Of a stretch of DNA of 64,000 nt, positions 27,321-37,468 are shown one piece after another. Position 1 is the first letter of the stretch; the number at the start of each line of letters is the position of its first letter. The notes beneath the pieces were generated by a model. That model had not been told where the DNA came from. It saw only the letters and a program-made list of their open reading frames with translations, and did no database searches. Location: NCBI GenBank assembly GCA_049323455.1, contig JBMONF010000038.1:186001-250000 (forward strand). Direction: 5' to 3'. The DNA is from Hypericibacter sp049323455. Lineage in GTDB: Bacteria; Pseudomonadota; Alphaproteobacteria; Dongiales; Dongiaceae. A program made the translations under genes and the position numbers.

Positions 27321-28571
27321 CTACCCCAGCAGCGCCGGCAGCAGGGCGTCGAGGCGCTGGCGGCCTTCGGGCGTGGCGGCGAGGCGCGTCTCATCGAGCA
27401 GAAGAAATCCGCCCTCGACGAGGCGCGCGAGGCGCGCTTCGTCGAACAAGGCCTCGGGCTCGCGGCCGAGCTCCTCGCGAAAACGCGCCCGCGCGATGCC
27501 TTCTTTGAGCCGCAAGCCCATCATCGCCATCTCCTCGAGCCGCGCGCGCTCGCCGACCCGATCGCGCTGGCGCGTGGCGTGGCCCTGGCGCTCCACGAGA
27601 TCGAGCCAGGCCTCGGGCGCGCGGTGCTGGCGCGTGGCCCATTTTTGGCCGTCGAGCGTCAGCCTTCCATGGGCGCCGGGCCCGACCCCGACATAGTCGC
27701 CATAGCGCCAATAGACGAGGTTGTGGCGCGATTCCTCGCCCGCGCGCGCGTGGTTCGAGATCTCGTAGGCCGGCAGGCCGGCTTCCTCGGTCAGCTCTTG
27801 CGTGATCTCGTAGAGCGCCGCCTGCGTGGCCTCGTCGGGCAGCGCGAAGTCGCCGCGCGCGAGCGAGCCCTCGAAGGCCGTGCCGGGCTCGATGGTGAGC
27901 TGATAGAGCGAGAGATGGCCGCCAGCCAGCGAAAGGGCGCGGGCCAGCTCCGCGCGCCAGCGCGCGGCCGTCTGGCCCGGCCGCGCATAGATGAGATCGA
28001 AGCTGAAGCGCGGGAAGTTCGCGGCAGCCGTCTCGAAGGCCGCGAGCGCCTCGGCGACATTGTGCTGGCGGCCGAGGAAACGGAGCGCCTCGTCGTCGAG
28101 CGCCTGGATGCCGATCGAGAGGCGGTTGACGCCGGCCGCGGCCAGATCGCGGAAGCGCGCCGTCTCGACCGAGGTCGGGTTGGCCTCGAGCGTGATCTCG
28201 ATGTCCTCGGCGAAGGTCCAGTGGGTGCTGGCGCGCTCGATCAGGGCCGCGACGGTTTCGGGCGCCATGAGCGAGGGCGTGCCGCCGCCGAAGAAGAGAC
28301 TCATCAGCCGCCGGCCATGCGTCTCGGCCGCGTAATGGTCGAGCTCGGCCAGGAGTGCGCGACGCCAGCGCGCCTCGTCGATTCCGGCTCGCACATGGCT
28401 GTTGAAGTCGCAATAGGGGCATTTCGACTTGCAGAAGGGCCAATGGACATAGAGCCCGAAGCCGCCGGGCGTCGGGGCGGGAGCGAGGCGCGGCGCAGCG
28501 GCTGGCGCATCGCGTTCGGTGCGGCCGGCGGCGGGCCGGGCGGTCGGCGAGGCGGGAAGGGGATTCCTCAT
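27321..28571 (-). CDS. hemW: Radical SAM heme chaperone HemW
   Basis: 416 aa. Radical SAM cluster motif CKSKCPYCDF (C-x3-C-x2-C) after GLYVHWPF, then SLFFGGGTPSL, IEITLEANPTS, VNRLSIGIQALDD and SFDLIYARPGQT, all typical of HemW (formerly HemN-like). It is a heme-binding chaperone that delivers heme to respiratory enzymes rather than a coproporphyrinogen oxidase. The start at 28571 follows rdgB by 31 bp; the order rph-rdgB-hemW is conserved in alphaproteobacteria. Confidence 0.93.
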   Translation of the reverse strand: MRNPLPASPTARPAAGRTERDAPAAAPRLAPAPTPGGFGLYVHWPFCKSKCPYCDFNSHVRAGIDEARWRRALLAELDHYAAETHGRRLMSLFFGGGTPSLMAPETVAALIERASTHWTFAEDIEITLEANPTSVETARFRDLAAAGVNRLSIGIQALDDEALRFLGRQHNVAEALAAFETAAANFPRFSFDLIYARPGQTAARWRAELARALSLAGGHLSLYQLTIEPGTAFEGSLARGDFALPDEATQAALYEITQELTEEAGLPAYEISNHARAGEESRHNLVYWRYGDYVGVGPGAHGRLTLDGQKWATRQHRAPEAWLDLVERQGHATRQRDRVGERARLEEMAMMGLRLKEGIARARFREELGREPEALFDEARLARLVEGGFLLLDETRLAATPEGRQRLDALLPALLG

Positions 28572-28602
28572 CGCCCTCGATCTTATGCCGCGAGCGCGGA
28601 AT

Positions 28603-29217
28603 TCAAGCGAAGCAGGCCGCGACCAGCTGGCGGAAGGCGTCGGCGCGGTGGCTGATGGCGTGCTTCCGGGCCGGCGCCATCTCGCCAAAGGTGAGGGTGC
28701 GTCCCTCCGCCACGAAGATCGGGTCGTAGCCGAAGCCATGGGTCCCGCGGGGCGGGAAGACGAGGCTGCCCTCGACCTTGCCCTCGAAGACCTCGCAATG
28801 GCCGTCGGGCCAGCACAGGGCCAGCGCGCAGACGAAGCGGGCGCGGCGATCCTGGGCGCGCGTGGCACCCAGCGCCTGCAACTCCTGCTCGACCTTCTTC
28901 ATGGCGAGCGCGAAATCGCGCCCCTCGCCGGCCCAGCGCGCGGAGTGGATGCCGGGGGCGCCGCCCAGCGCATCGACCGCCAAGCCGGAATCGTCGGCCA
29001 AGGCCGGCAGATCGGCCGCCAGCGCCGCCGCGCGCGCCTTGATGAGGGCGTTCTCGCGGAAGGTGGCACCGGTCTCCTCGGGCTCGGGCAATCCCAGGCT
29101 CGCGGCCGAGATCGGCTCGACGCCATAGGGCACCAGCAGCTCGGCGATCTCGCGCACCTTGCCCGGGTTGTGGCTCGCCACCACCAGCCGGGATCCGGCG
29201 AAGCGGCGATGGCTCAT
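28603..29217 (-). CDS. rdgB: XTP/dITP pyrophosphatase (RdgB/HAM1)
   Basis: 204 aa. Removes non-canonical purine nucleoside triphosphates (ITP, XTP, dITP), keeping them out of DNA. Family segments: LVVASHNPGKVREIAELL (SHNxGK), TFRENALIKARAAA, ALADDSGLAVDALGGAPGIHSARW and FGYDPIFV. ATG 29217 overlaps the rph stop codon by 4 bp (ATGA), indicating translational coupling. Confidence 0.95.
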   Translation of the reverse strand: MSHRRFAGSRLVVASHNPGKVREIAELLVPYGVEPISAASLGLPEPEETGATFRENALIKARAAALAADLPALADDSGLAVDALGGAPGIHSARWAGEGRDFALAMKKVEQELQALGATRAQDRRARFVCALALCWPDGHCEVFEGKVEGSLVFPPRGTHGFGYDPIFVAEGRTLTFGEMAPARKHAISHRADAFRQLVAACFA

Positions 29218-29936
29218 CCGGCCTTCCGGATCGCCTCGCGCTGCAGCTCGACCAGCTGGCCGATGCCTTTGCGCGCGAGCGCGAAGAGTTCGGCGAACTG
29301 GCCCTCGCTGAAGGGCTTCTGCTCGGCCGTGCCCTGGATCTCGACGATCTGGCCCGAGCCCGTCAGCACGAAATTGGCGTCGGCCTCGGCGGTGCTGTCC
29401 TCGGCATAATCGAGATCGAGCACGGGCGCGCCCTGATAGATGCCGCAGGAAATGGCGGCGACATGATCTTTCAGCGGCATCGCCGGCATGGCGCCCAGCC
29501 GGCGCATATGCGCAAACGCGAGATGGAGCGCCACGAAGCTGCCGGTGATGGCGGCGGTGCGCGTGCCGCCATCGGCCTGGAGCACGTCGCAATCGAGCCG
29601 GATCTGCCGCTCGCCGAAGCCGCCGAGGTCGGTGACGGCGCGTAAAGACCGGCCGATCAGCCGCTGGATCTCGAGCGTGCGCCCGCTCTGCTTGCCCTTG
29701 GCCGCCTCGCGCTCGGTGCGCTCGTTGGTCGCGCGCGGCAGCATGCCGTACTCGGCCGTGACCCAGCCGCGCCCGGTGTTGCGCAGGAAGGGCGGCACCT
29801 TGTCCTCGACGGTGGCGAGGCACAGCACATGGGTGTCGCCGAAGCGGGCGAGGCAGGAGCCTTCGGCATATTTGCTGACGCCGGTTTCGAGGCGGATCGG
29901 GCGGAGCGCATCGGGAGCGCGGCCGGAGGGGCGCAT
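29214..29936 (-). CDS. rph: Ribonuclease PH
   Basis: 240 aa. Phosphorolytic 3'-5' exoribonuclease that trims tRNA 3' ends. Diagnostic segments: RPSGRAPDALRPIRLETGV, GRGWVTAEYGMLPRATNER, ERQIRLDCDVLQADGGTRTA and AAISCGIYQGAPVLDLDYAEDS-type active-site region with D residues. First gene of the rph-rdgB-hemW unit, divergent from hrcA. Confidence 0.96.
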   Translation of the reverse strand: MRPSGRAPDALRPIRLETGVSKYAEGSCLARFGDTHVLCLATVEDKVPPFLRNTGRGWVTAEYGMLPRATNERTEREAAKGKQSGRTLEIQRLIGRSLRAVTDLGGFGERQIRLDCDVLQADGGTRTAAITGSFVALHLAFAHMRRLGAMPAMPLKDHVAAISCGIYQGAPVLDLDYAEDSTAEADANFVLTGSGQIVEIQGTAEQKPFSEGQFAELFALARKGIGQLVELQREAIRKAG

Positions 29937-29999
29937 GGGGATGTTCGACGGACCTGAGGTTTACGGTATCAGGGCACATCCCGGTCGGGTGGATGCCCC

Positions 30000-30118
30000 T
30001 ATGTCGTCATCCCGGCGAAAGCCGGGATCCAGGGGTGCTTCTCGTCGCTTGCTTCTGGGTTCCCGCTTTCGCGGGAACGACGACCTATTGCGATTCCAAC
30101 CGAGCGAAACATGCTCTG
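30000..30118. repeat. Paired-hairpin repeat with conserved tail
   Basis: Stems ATCCCGGC-GAAA-GCCGGGAT (30009-30028) and GTTCCCGC-TTTC-GCGGGAAC (30059-30078), followed by the tail GATTCCAACCGAGC...CATGCTCT shared with other copies (43061-43206, 49303-49330). It lies in the 350-bp rph/hrcA gap. Confidence 0.82.
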
Positions 30119-30232
30119 GGCTTGGCCGGCAACCTAGCGGGAGGGAGGGCACGGGTCCAGTTCGCCGCGGCCGGCCCCCGAGAGCCCGGTTGGCGCCGTC
30201 ATCCCGGCCGCTTCGGGGCCGGACTTGGTTCA

Positions 30233-30261
30233 TTGACGCATCTGGGGAGCGTTACTAAATT
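30233..30261 (+). promoter_or_regulatory. Probable sigma-70 promoter of hrcA-grpE
   Basis: TTGACG (30233-30238), 17-bp spacer, TAAATT (30256-30261), 26 bp before the hrcA ATG. No CIRCE inverted repeat (TTAGCACTC-N9-GAGTGCTAA) is seen here. Confidence 0.5.
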
Positions 30262-30286
30262 TCACAGGCAGTTTCAGGAACAAACG

Positions 30287-31399
30287 ATGACCACGCCTTT
30301 TTCGGCCAAGCGGACGATCCAGGCGCCCGGCCGGCCGGACGCCGTCATCGGCGAGCTCAGCCAGCGCTCGCGCGAGATCTTCCGCCACATCGTCGATGCC
30401 TATGTCGACACGGGCGAGCCCGTGGGCTCGCGCACGATCTCGCGCCGGCTGGGCCTGACCCTGTCGCCGGCCACGATCCGCAACGTGATGGCCGACCTCG
30501 AGGAGGCGGGGCTGCTCTACGCGCCGCACACCTCGGCCGGGCGGCTGCCGACCGAGCTGGGCCTGCGCCTGTTCGTGGACGGGCTCCTGGAGATCGGGGG
30601 CCTGACCGAGGAGGAGCGCCAGTCGATCGACAGCCAGTGCGCCGCCTCCGGCCGCAGCCTGCCCGAAGTGCTGGAGCAGGCCACGCAGATGCTTTCGGGC
30701 CTCTCGCACTGCGCCGGCCTCGTGGTGGCGCCGAAGTCGCAGCGCCCCCTGAAACATATCGAGTTCGTCCATCTGGGGCCGGGCCGGGCATTGGCCGTGC
30801 TCGTCACCGAGGACGGGGTGGTGGAGAACCGCCTCATCGATCTGCCGATCGGCCTGCCGCCTTCCTCGCTGATCGAGGCCGGCAACTATCTGGCGGCGCG
30901 CCTGGTCGGGCGCACGCTCGACGCCGCGCGCGCCGAGATCCTGGCCGAGATCGAGAGCCAGAAGGCCGAGCTCGACGAACTCGCCGCCAAGGTGGTGGCG
31001 GCGGGGCTCGCGAGCTGGGCCGGCGGCAACAAGGATGGCGCGCTCATCGTGCGCGGCCAGGCGCGCCTGCTCGAGGACGTGAACGAGCTGGCCGATCTCG
31101 AGCGCGTGCGCGCCCTCTTCGCGGCGCTCGAGACCAAGGAGGCGCTGGCGCGACTGCTCGACGCGGCCGACAGGGCCGAGGGCATCCAGATCTTCATCGG
31201 CGCCCAGAACGAGCTCTTCAGCCTGTCGGGCTGCTCCGTCGTGATCGCGCCCTATCGCGACGCCGAGGAGCGTATCGTGGGCGCCGTGGGCGTGATCGGC
31301 CCGACGCGCATCAACTATGCGCGCATCATCCCCATGGTCGATTACACCGCCAAGGTGATCGGGCGCGTGCTCGGCCCGAGCCCTGCCTTGATCAGGTAG
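30287..31399 (+). CDS. hrcA: Heat-inducible transcription repressor HrcA
   Basis: 370 aa. N-terminal winged-helix DNA-binding domain (REIFRHIVDAYVDTGEPVGS, SPATIRNVMADLEEAGLL) and the GAF-like HrcA core ending IGPTRINYARIIPMVDYTA, all typical. HrcA represses groESL in alphaproteobacteria through CIRCE; no CIRCE is visible at hrcA, grpE or dnaK in this window, so its target must be elsewhere. ATG 30287 with AGGA upstream. Divergent from rph and 32 bp before grpE. Confidence 0.95.
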   Translation: MTTPFSAKRTIQAPGRPDAVIGELSQRSREIFRHIVDAYVDTGEPVGSRTISRRLGLTLSPATIRNVMADLEEAGLLYAPHTSAGRLPTELGLRLFVDGLLEIGGLTEEERQSIDSQCAASGRSLPEVLEQATQMLSGLSHCAGLVVAPKSQRPLKHIEFVHLGPGRALAVLVTEDGVVENRLIDLPIGLPPSSLIEAGNYLAARLVGRTLDAARAEILAEIESQKAELDELAAKVVAAGLASWAGGNKDGALIVRGQARLLEDVNELADLERVRALFAALETKEALARLLDAADRAEGIQIFIGAQNELFSLSGCSVVIAPYRDAEERIVGAVGVIGPTRINYARIIPMVDYTAKVIGRVLGPSPALIR

Positions 31400-31431
31400 C
31401 CCGGTTTTTTCAGCTTCAAACGGGAAGATCA

Positions 31432-32079
31432 ATGACGGACGAGAAGAAGGAAGAGGGCGCAGCTGCGCCTGCCAACGACATCGACGCCACGCCGGCGGCG
31501 CAGGCCGAGGGAGCCGAGCCCGCGCCGACGCCCGCACCCGATCCGCTCGAGGAGGCCAAGGCCGAGATCGCGCGGCTCAAGGACCAGCTCTTGCGCGCGC
31601 TGGCCGAGACCGAGAATGTGCGCCGGCGCGCCCAGCGCGAGCGCGAGGACGTGCAGCGCTTCGCCATCTCGAACTTCGCCAAGGACCTGCTGGCGGTGGC
31701 CGACAATCTGGGGCGCGCGCTGGCCGCGATCCCGGCCGACGCGCTCGAGAGCGACCCGGCGCTGAAGAACCTCTTCGACGGCGTCAGCGCGACCGAGCGT
31801 CAGCTGCTCGGCACCTTCGAGCGCCATGGCATCAAGCGCATCGATCCCATGGGCGAGAAGTTCGACAGCAACCTGCACCAGGCCATGTTCGAGGTGCCGG
31901 GCTCGGGCCAGCCGCCTGGCACGATCGTCCAGGTGCTGCAGCCGGGCTATCTGATCCAGGAGCGCCTGCTGCGCGCGGCCCTCGTCGGCGTCGCCAAGGC
32001 GGAAGCGCCGGCGGCCGCGCAAGGGCCGGCAAGCGGCGAGACGCCGCCGCCCGGCAGCCGCATCGACACGGTGGCGTAA
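31432..32079 (+). CDS. grpE: Nucleotide exchange factor GrpE
   Basis: 215 aa. Acidic, Ala/Pro-rich N-terminus (1-45), long coiled-coil helix (about 45-95: EAKAEIARLKDQLLRALAE, ENVRRRAQREREDVQRFA), then the beta domain with HGIKRIDPMGEKFDSNLHQA and GTIVQVLQPGYLIQERLLR. Drives ADP release from DnaK. ATG 31432 with GGGAAG upstream, directly after hrcA. Confidence 0.95.
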   Translation: MTDEKKEEGAAAPANDIDATPAAQAEGAEPAPTPAPDPLEEAKAEIARLKDQLLRALAETENVRRRAQREREDVQRFAISNFAKDLLAVADNLGRALAAIPADALESDPALKNLFDGVSATERQLLGTFERHGIKRIDPMGEKFDSNLHQAMFEVPGSGQPPGTIVQVLQPGYLIQERLLRAALVGVAKAEAPAAAQGPASGETPPPGSRIDTVA

Positions 32080-32133
32080 CGTTCTCGCATAACCCGCTAG
32101 GCGGACACTGCGCTTTCAAATCGGCGTCGACTT

Positions 32134-32451
32134 TCAAGCGGCGCGCGGCTCGATGGTCCTCAACTCGGGCTCGATCTGCCGGCGCCGCTCCATGAGGTCG
32201 TAATCGGCCTGCAGCCCGAGGAAGAATCCGTCGGACAGGCCGAAATAGCGAGCGAGGCGCAGATCGGTATCCGCCGTCACCGAGCGCTTGCCCAGCACCA
32301 GCTCGTTGATGCGGCGCGGCGGCACATGGATCGCGCGCGCGAGCCGGTTCTGGCTCAAGCCCATCGGCTTCAGGAATTCCTCCAGCAGGATCTCCCCCGG
32401 GTGCGGGTTGGGCAGGCGATCACGCTTGGCCGTGGTAGTCGATCTCGACAT
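32134..32451 (-). CDS. higA: HigA-family antitoxin (XRE helix-turn-helix)
   Basis: 105 aa. HigA-type addiction antidote: PHPGEILLEEFLKPMGLSQ at the start, followed by the helix-turn-helix (LSQNRLARAIHVPPRRINELV). It neutralises HigB and autoregulates the operon. Order toxin first, antitoxin second is typical of higBA. Overlaps the 3' end of higB by 32 bp. Confidence 0.92.
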   Translation of the reverse strand: MSRSTTTAKRDRLPNPHPGEILLEEFLKPMGLSQNRLARAIHVPPRRINELVLGKRSVTADTDLRLARYFGLSDGFFLGLQADYDLMERRRQIEPELRTIEPRAA

Positions 32452-32707
32452 CGCTTGCTCCTCCGTCGATCCAACGAAAGCAGATACGCCACTGATCGTC
32501 GATCCGGATGCTGTGCTGGCCGGCGCGGCCGCCTCTCGGCGCTTCGAGCCGACTGCCGGGCGGCACTCTCAAATCCGCGAGGACGCGTGCCTGGTTCAGC
32601 AAACGCAGCTTGCGCAGCGCCACGGCCTGAATATCGGGCGGCAGCCGCCGGCTCCGTTGCCCGCTCCAGATCAGCGCCGTCTCCGGATCGGCGAAGCCCC
32701 GGATCAT
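32420..32707 (-). CDS. higB: HigB-family (RelE-fold) toxin
   Basis: 95 aa, ribosome-dependent mRNA interferase of the RelE/HigB fold. Pattern MIRGFADPETALIWSGQRS, IQAVALRKLRLLNQA, LRVPPGSRLEAP and QWRICFRW matches the plasmid-maintenance HigB group. The ATG at 32707 is 9 bp from a perfect 34-bp palindrome that is a likely operator. Confidence 0.92.
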   Translation of the reverse strand: MIRGFADPETALIWSGQRSRRLPPDIQAVALRKLRLLNQARVLADLRVPPGSRLEAPRGGRAGQHSIRIDDQWRICFRWIDGGASDVEIDYHGQA

Positions 32708-32716
32708 GCCGCCACT

Positions 32717-32750
32717 ATAACGCCATGCGTTATATAACGCATGGCGTTAT
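32717..32750. promoter_or_regulatory. Perfect 34-bp palindromic operator of higBA
   Basis: Two 17-base arms with no loop: ATAACGCCATGCGTTAT (32717-32733) and ATAACGCATGGCGTTAT (32734-32750). It sits between the DUF1848 gene and higB, 9 bp before the higB start, and its AT-rich centre could be the -10 element. HigA binding to such palindromes is the established mode of autoregulation; a terminator for the gene ending at 32758 is an alternative. Confidence 0.8.
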
Positions 32751-32757
32751 GGACCCG

Positions 32758-33651
32758 TCATTGAGCCATGACCGCCGGCTCGGCCAGGAAGGGCGACGCC
32801 GGATCGTGCGCGCGGTGGCGTGCGCGGGCGCGCGTCTCGGAGCCGACCGCGTAGCAATAGACGCAGCCATGCGGGCAGGTGTCGTAGGCGCCGATGTCGC
32901 GGCTCTCGGCGCAGAAGCAGCCTGGGCGATTGCCCTTCTCGCGCGCCGCGATCGGCCGGCCGGCAATGGCCGCGAGGCGTTCGGCATCGACGCAACGGGC
33001 CGGCTCCAGCCCGGCCGCCGACAGCTCGGGCTGGGCGCAGAGCGCGGCCCGCATGCCGTGGCCGGCAGCGATCATGGCGAGGCGGCCAAGAAGCGCGGTC
33101 TTCTCCGCGGGCTCGGGATCGCGCCATCCGAACGCATGGCGGCGCGCCGCCGCATCGAGATTGCGCCGGGTCTTGGCGTAGATCTGCGCGGCCGAAAGCA
33201 CGACCTCGTCGCTCGAACCCTCGAGCGTCCGGGCGAGGCGTTGGAAATTCTCGATATGCCAAGCCGTCTCGGTGAGGTCGCTCCAGAGCACCGGATCGTA
33301 GCGCCACACCACGGCCTTGGGGCCGAAGCGCTCGGCGATCGCCTGCGCCGCTGCGACCGCGCGCCCGGGCGCCGGCACGGCGCGCTCCAGCGCCCGCGGA
33401 TAGCCGGTGATGGTGAATTGCAGATAGAAGGGCCGGCCTGCGGCCGCGAGCTCCTCCAGCACGGGGAGGAAGGGCCGCGGGTTTCGGGTCCAGAACACGA
33501 AGCCCGTTACCGCCTCGGGCCTGAGATCGACGCGGTAGGGCGGGCCGCCATAGGGGTTGGCGACCAGCGCGTAACCCTCGGCGAGCCGCCGGCGGAACCA
33601 GTCGGCGTAGAAGGCCGGGATGTCGGTGCGATAGCTGGCCGAGACGATCAC
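32758..33651 (-). CDS. DUF1848-family protein with C-terminal CX3CX2C motif
   Basis: 297 aa. Recognised as DUF1848 from VIVSASYRTDIPAFYADWF at the N-terminus and FVFWTRNP and QFTITGYPR in the centre. Near the C-terminus are five cysteines, C245, C247, C259, C263 and C266 (the last three as CPHGCVYC, a C-x3-C-x2-C pattern like a radical SAM cluster site but at the end of the chain). Function unknown. GTG 33651 overlaps the stop of the preceding two-helix membrane protein gene (GTGA). Confidence 0.82.
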   Translation of the reverse strand: MIVSASYRTDIPAFYADWFRRRLAEGYALVANPYGGPPYRVDLRPEAVTGFVFWTRNPRPFLPVLEELAAAGRPFYLQFTITGYPRALERAVPAPGRAVAAAQAIAERFGPKAVVWRYDPVLWSDLTETAWHIENFQRLARTLEGSSDEVVLSAAQIYAKTRRNLDAAARRHAFGWRDPEPAEKTALLGRLAMIAAGHGMRAALCAQPELSAAGLEPARCVDAERLAAIAGRPIAAREKGNRPGCFCAESRDIGAYDTCPHGCVYCYAVGSETRARARHRAHDPASPFLAEPAVMAQ

Positions 33652-33878
33652 GGGCGGGGTCGGCCCGCCGCGCGGCGGGCCAGATAGCGGAAGAACAGGA
33701 GCAGCACGAGGCCGGTGGCGGCAAGCCCCAGCCCGGTCCAGGCGACGACCGGCAGGCCGAGCAGCCATTTGCCGACGGCACCCAGCGCCAGGCCGAGCGC
33801 GATGTCGGCGACAAAGAGGGTGTGGATCGCGCGGTAGATGCCGTCGCGTTCGGGATGTTGTCGCTCGCTGCGTGTCAT
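33648..33878 (-). CDS. Small two-helix membrane protein
   Basis: 76 aa, two hydrophobic helices (about 17-40 and 44-66: HTLFVADIALGLALGAVGKW and VVAWTGLGLAATGLVLLLFF) and a basic C-terminus RYLARRAAGRPRP. No family recognised. Stop codon overlaps the GTG start of the DUF1848 gene, so the two are probably expressed together. It faces dnaK divergently. Confidence 0.65.
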   Translation of the reverse strand: MTRSERQHPERDGIYRAIHTLFVADIALGLALGAVGKWLLGLPVVAWTGLGLAATGLVLLLFFRYLARRAAGRPRP

Positions 33879-34005
33879 GGTCCGCCTTCGTTCTGCCGGG
33901 GCGGCAGCATAGGCCAGAGGCCGGGCCTGAGGCGAGCGGAGGCTCGGACGGGGTCGGTCGGGACCGCTTACGGCGGCTTATGGTGGCAAATCTCCGGAAC
34001 GGGTG

Positions 34006-34033
34006 CTTGCGCCGGCCTTGGTGGCGCTTATAT
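34006..34033 (+). promoter_or_regulatory. Sigma-32 (RpoH) heat-shock promoter of dnaK
   Basis: CTTG at 34006-34009, 17-bp spacer, CTTATAT at 34027-34033. This matches the alphaproteobacterial RpoH consensus CTTG-N17/18-CYTATNT in both boxes and spacing. About 145 bp upstream of the dnaK ATG. Confidence 0.8.
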
Positions 34034-34177
34034 ATCCCGTCGGGCCACAAGGTCATTTTCCCAATCGGCGCCGGGCCTTGCCGGCCGCGACCAGAACCCG
34101 AGGTAGGGGGTCCCGAGCGGCGCCTCGCCGAATCCTGAGAGGGCTGCGGGCGGACCTGCCACAGGAACGAGGACAAC

Positions 34178-36118
<1,941 letters not shown>

Positions 36119-36128
36119 GACCAGAAGA

Positions 36129-36212
36129 CAGGTATCAGATGACAGATGCCAGATATCGGAGTGGAGGTATGGTTCCCGCTTCTGGTATCTGGCATCTGAT
36201 TCCTGATACCTG
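36129..36212. other. Long AT-rich hairpin between dnaK and dnaJ
   Basis: 27-base arms at 36129-36155 and 36186-36212, pairing perfectly over an outer 10 bp (CAGGTATCAG/CTGATACCTG) and an inner 13 bp, with 4 mismatches between, and a 30-base loop. Composition is far more AT-rich than surrounding DNA. The right arm ends 11 bases before the dnaJ ATG, which lacks a recognisable ribosome site. Confidence 0.8.
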
Positions 36213-36223
36213 ACCTCTGACCC

Positions 36224-37375
36224 ATGGCCAAGCAGGATTACTACCAGACCCTCGGCGTCTCCAAAGACGCAAGCGCGGAGGCCATCAAGAAGGCCTATCG
36301 CGCGCTCGCCATGAAATACCACCCCGACCGCAATTCGGGCGACAAGTCGGCCGAGCACAAGTTCAAGGAGATCAACGAGGCCTACGACGTCCTCAAGGAC
36401 GAGCAGAAGCGTGCGGCCTACGACCGCTACGGCCATGCCGCCTTCGAGAACGGCAGCGCCGGCCCGCGCGGAGCCGGCGGCTTCGGCGCAGGTTTCGCCG
36501 CCGGCGGCTTCGCCGACATCTTCGAGGAGATGTTCGGCGAGTTCATGGGCGGCGGGCGCGGGCGGGGCGCGCAGGCCCACGCGCGGGGCGCCGATCTGCG
36601 CTACAACATGAAAATCACGCTCGAGGAGGCCTTCGCCGGCAAGACCGCGACCATCCGCGTGCCCTCCTCGGTCAAGTGCGAGGATTGCGGCGGTAACGGC
36701 AGCGAGAGGGGCACCCAGCGGATCCGTTGCCCCGTCTGTCATGGCGCCGGCCGCACCCGCATGACGCAGGGCTTCTTCACCATGGAGCGGACCTGCACCC
36801 ATTGCGGGGGCACTGGCGAATCTATCGAGAAGCCCTGCAAGAGCTGCAGCGGCTCGGGGCGGGTGCGGCGCGACAAGAGCCTCAATGTCAACATCCCGGC
36901 GGGTGTGGAGGACGGCACGCGCATTCGCTTGGCGGGCGAGGGCGAGGCGGGCTTGCGCGGCTCGCCGCCGGGCGATCTCTACATCTTCCTCTCGATCGAG
37001 CCGCATCGCCTGTTCGAGCGCGACGGCGCCGACCTCCATTGCAAGGTGCCGATCCCGATGACGACCGCCGCGCTCGGCGGCACCATCGAGGTGCCCGGCA
37101 TCGACGGCACGCGCGTGCGCCTCGCCATCCCCGCGGGCGCGCAGTCGGGCCAGCAGTTCCGCTTGCGCGCCAAGGGCATGAGCGTGCTGCGCTCGCCCGC
37201 GCGCGGCGACTTCTTCGTCCATCTCGCGGTCGAGACGCCGGTGCATCTGACCAAGAAGCAGCAGGAGCTGCTGCGCGAGTTCGAGAAGGCCGGCACCAGG
37301 GGCAAGTCGCACAGCCCCGAGGCCGAAGGCTTCTTCGCCAAGGTCAAGGAATTCTGGCAGGAGCTGAAGGAGTAG
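36224..37375 (+). CDS. dnaJ: Chaperone DnaJ (Hsp40)
   Basis: 383 aa. J-domain (DYYQTLGVSKDASAEAIKKA, with HPD in MKYHPDRN), Gly/Phe-rich linker (GFGAGFAAGGFADIFEEMFG), four zinc-finger repeats CEDCGGNG, CPVCHGAG, CTHCGGTG and CKSCSGSG, and C-terminal substrate-binding domains. Stimulates DnaK ATPase. No Shine-Dalgarno is visible; an inverted repeat ends just before the start, so translation may be tuned below dnaK. Confidence 0.97.
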   Translation: MAKQDYYQTLGVSKDASAEAIKKAYRALAMKYHPDRNSGDKSAEHKFKEINEAYDVLKDEQKRAAYDRYGHAAFENGSAGPRGAGGFGAGFAAGGFADIFEEMFGEFMGGGRGRGAQAHARGADLRYNMKITLEEAFAGKTATIRVPSSVKCEDCGGNGSERGTQRIRCPVCHGAGRTRMTQGFFTMERTCTHCGGTGESIEKPCKSCSGSGRVRRDKSLNVNIPAGVEDGTRIRLAGEGEAGLRGSPPGDLYIFLSIEPHRLFERDGADLHCKVPIPMTTAALGGTIEVPGIDGTRVRLAIPAGAQSGQQFRLRAKGMSVLRSPARGDFFVHLAVETPVHLTKKQQELLREFEKAGTRGKSHSPEAEGFFAKVKEFWQELKE

Positions 37376-37429
37376 GGGGCGTCAGGCCGGCGCCTTCACG
37401 TCGCTCTCGCTTCGCCCGCTTCTGGTGCC

Positions 37430-37464
37430 CGATCGCCTCAAGCCGGGCCGGCTTGAGACGATCG
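37430..37464. terminator. Bidirectional hairpin between convergent dnaJ and antitoxin genes
   Basis: 16-bp stem with one mismatch: CGATCGCCTCAAGCCG (37430-37445), loop GGC, CGGCTTGAGACGATCG (37449-37464). Ends 5 bp before the antitoxin stop codon. No T tract, but position between convergent genes suggests termination of both. Confidence 0.6.
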
Positions 37465-37468
37465 GACT

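Noticed and set aside
29937..30286. CIRCE element upstream of hrcA
   Set aside because: No TTAGCACTC-N9-GAGTGCTAA or close variant was found in the gap.
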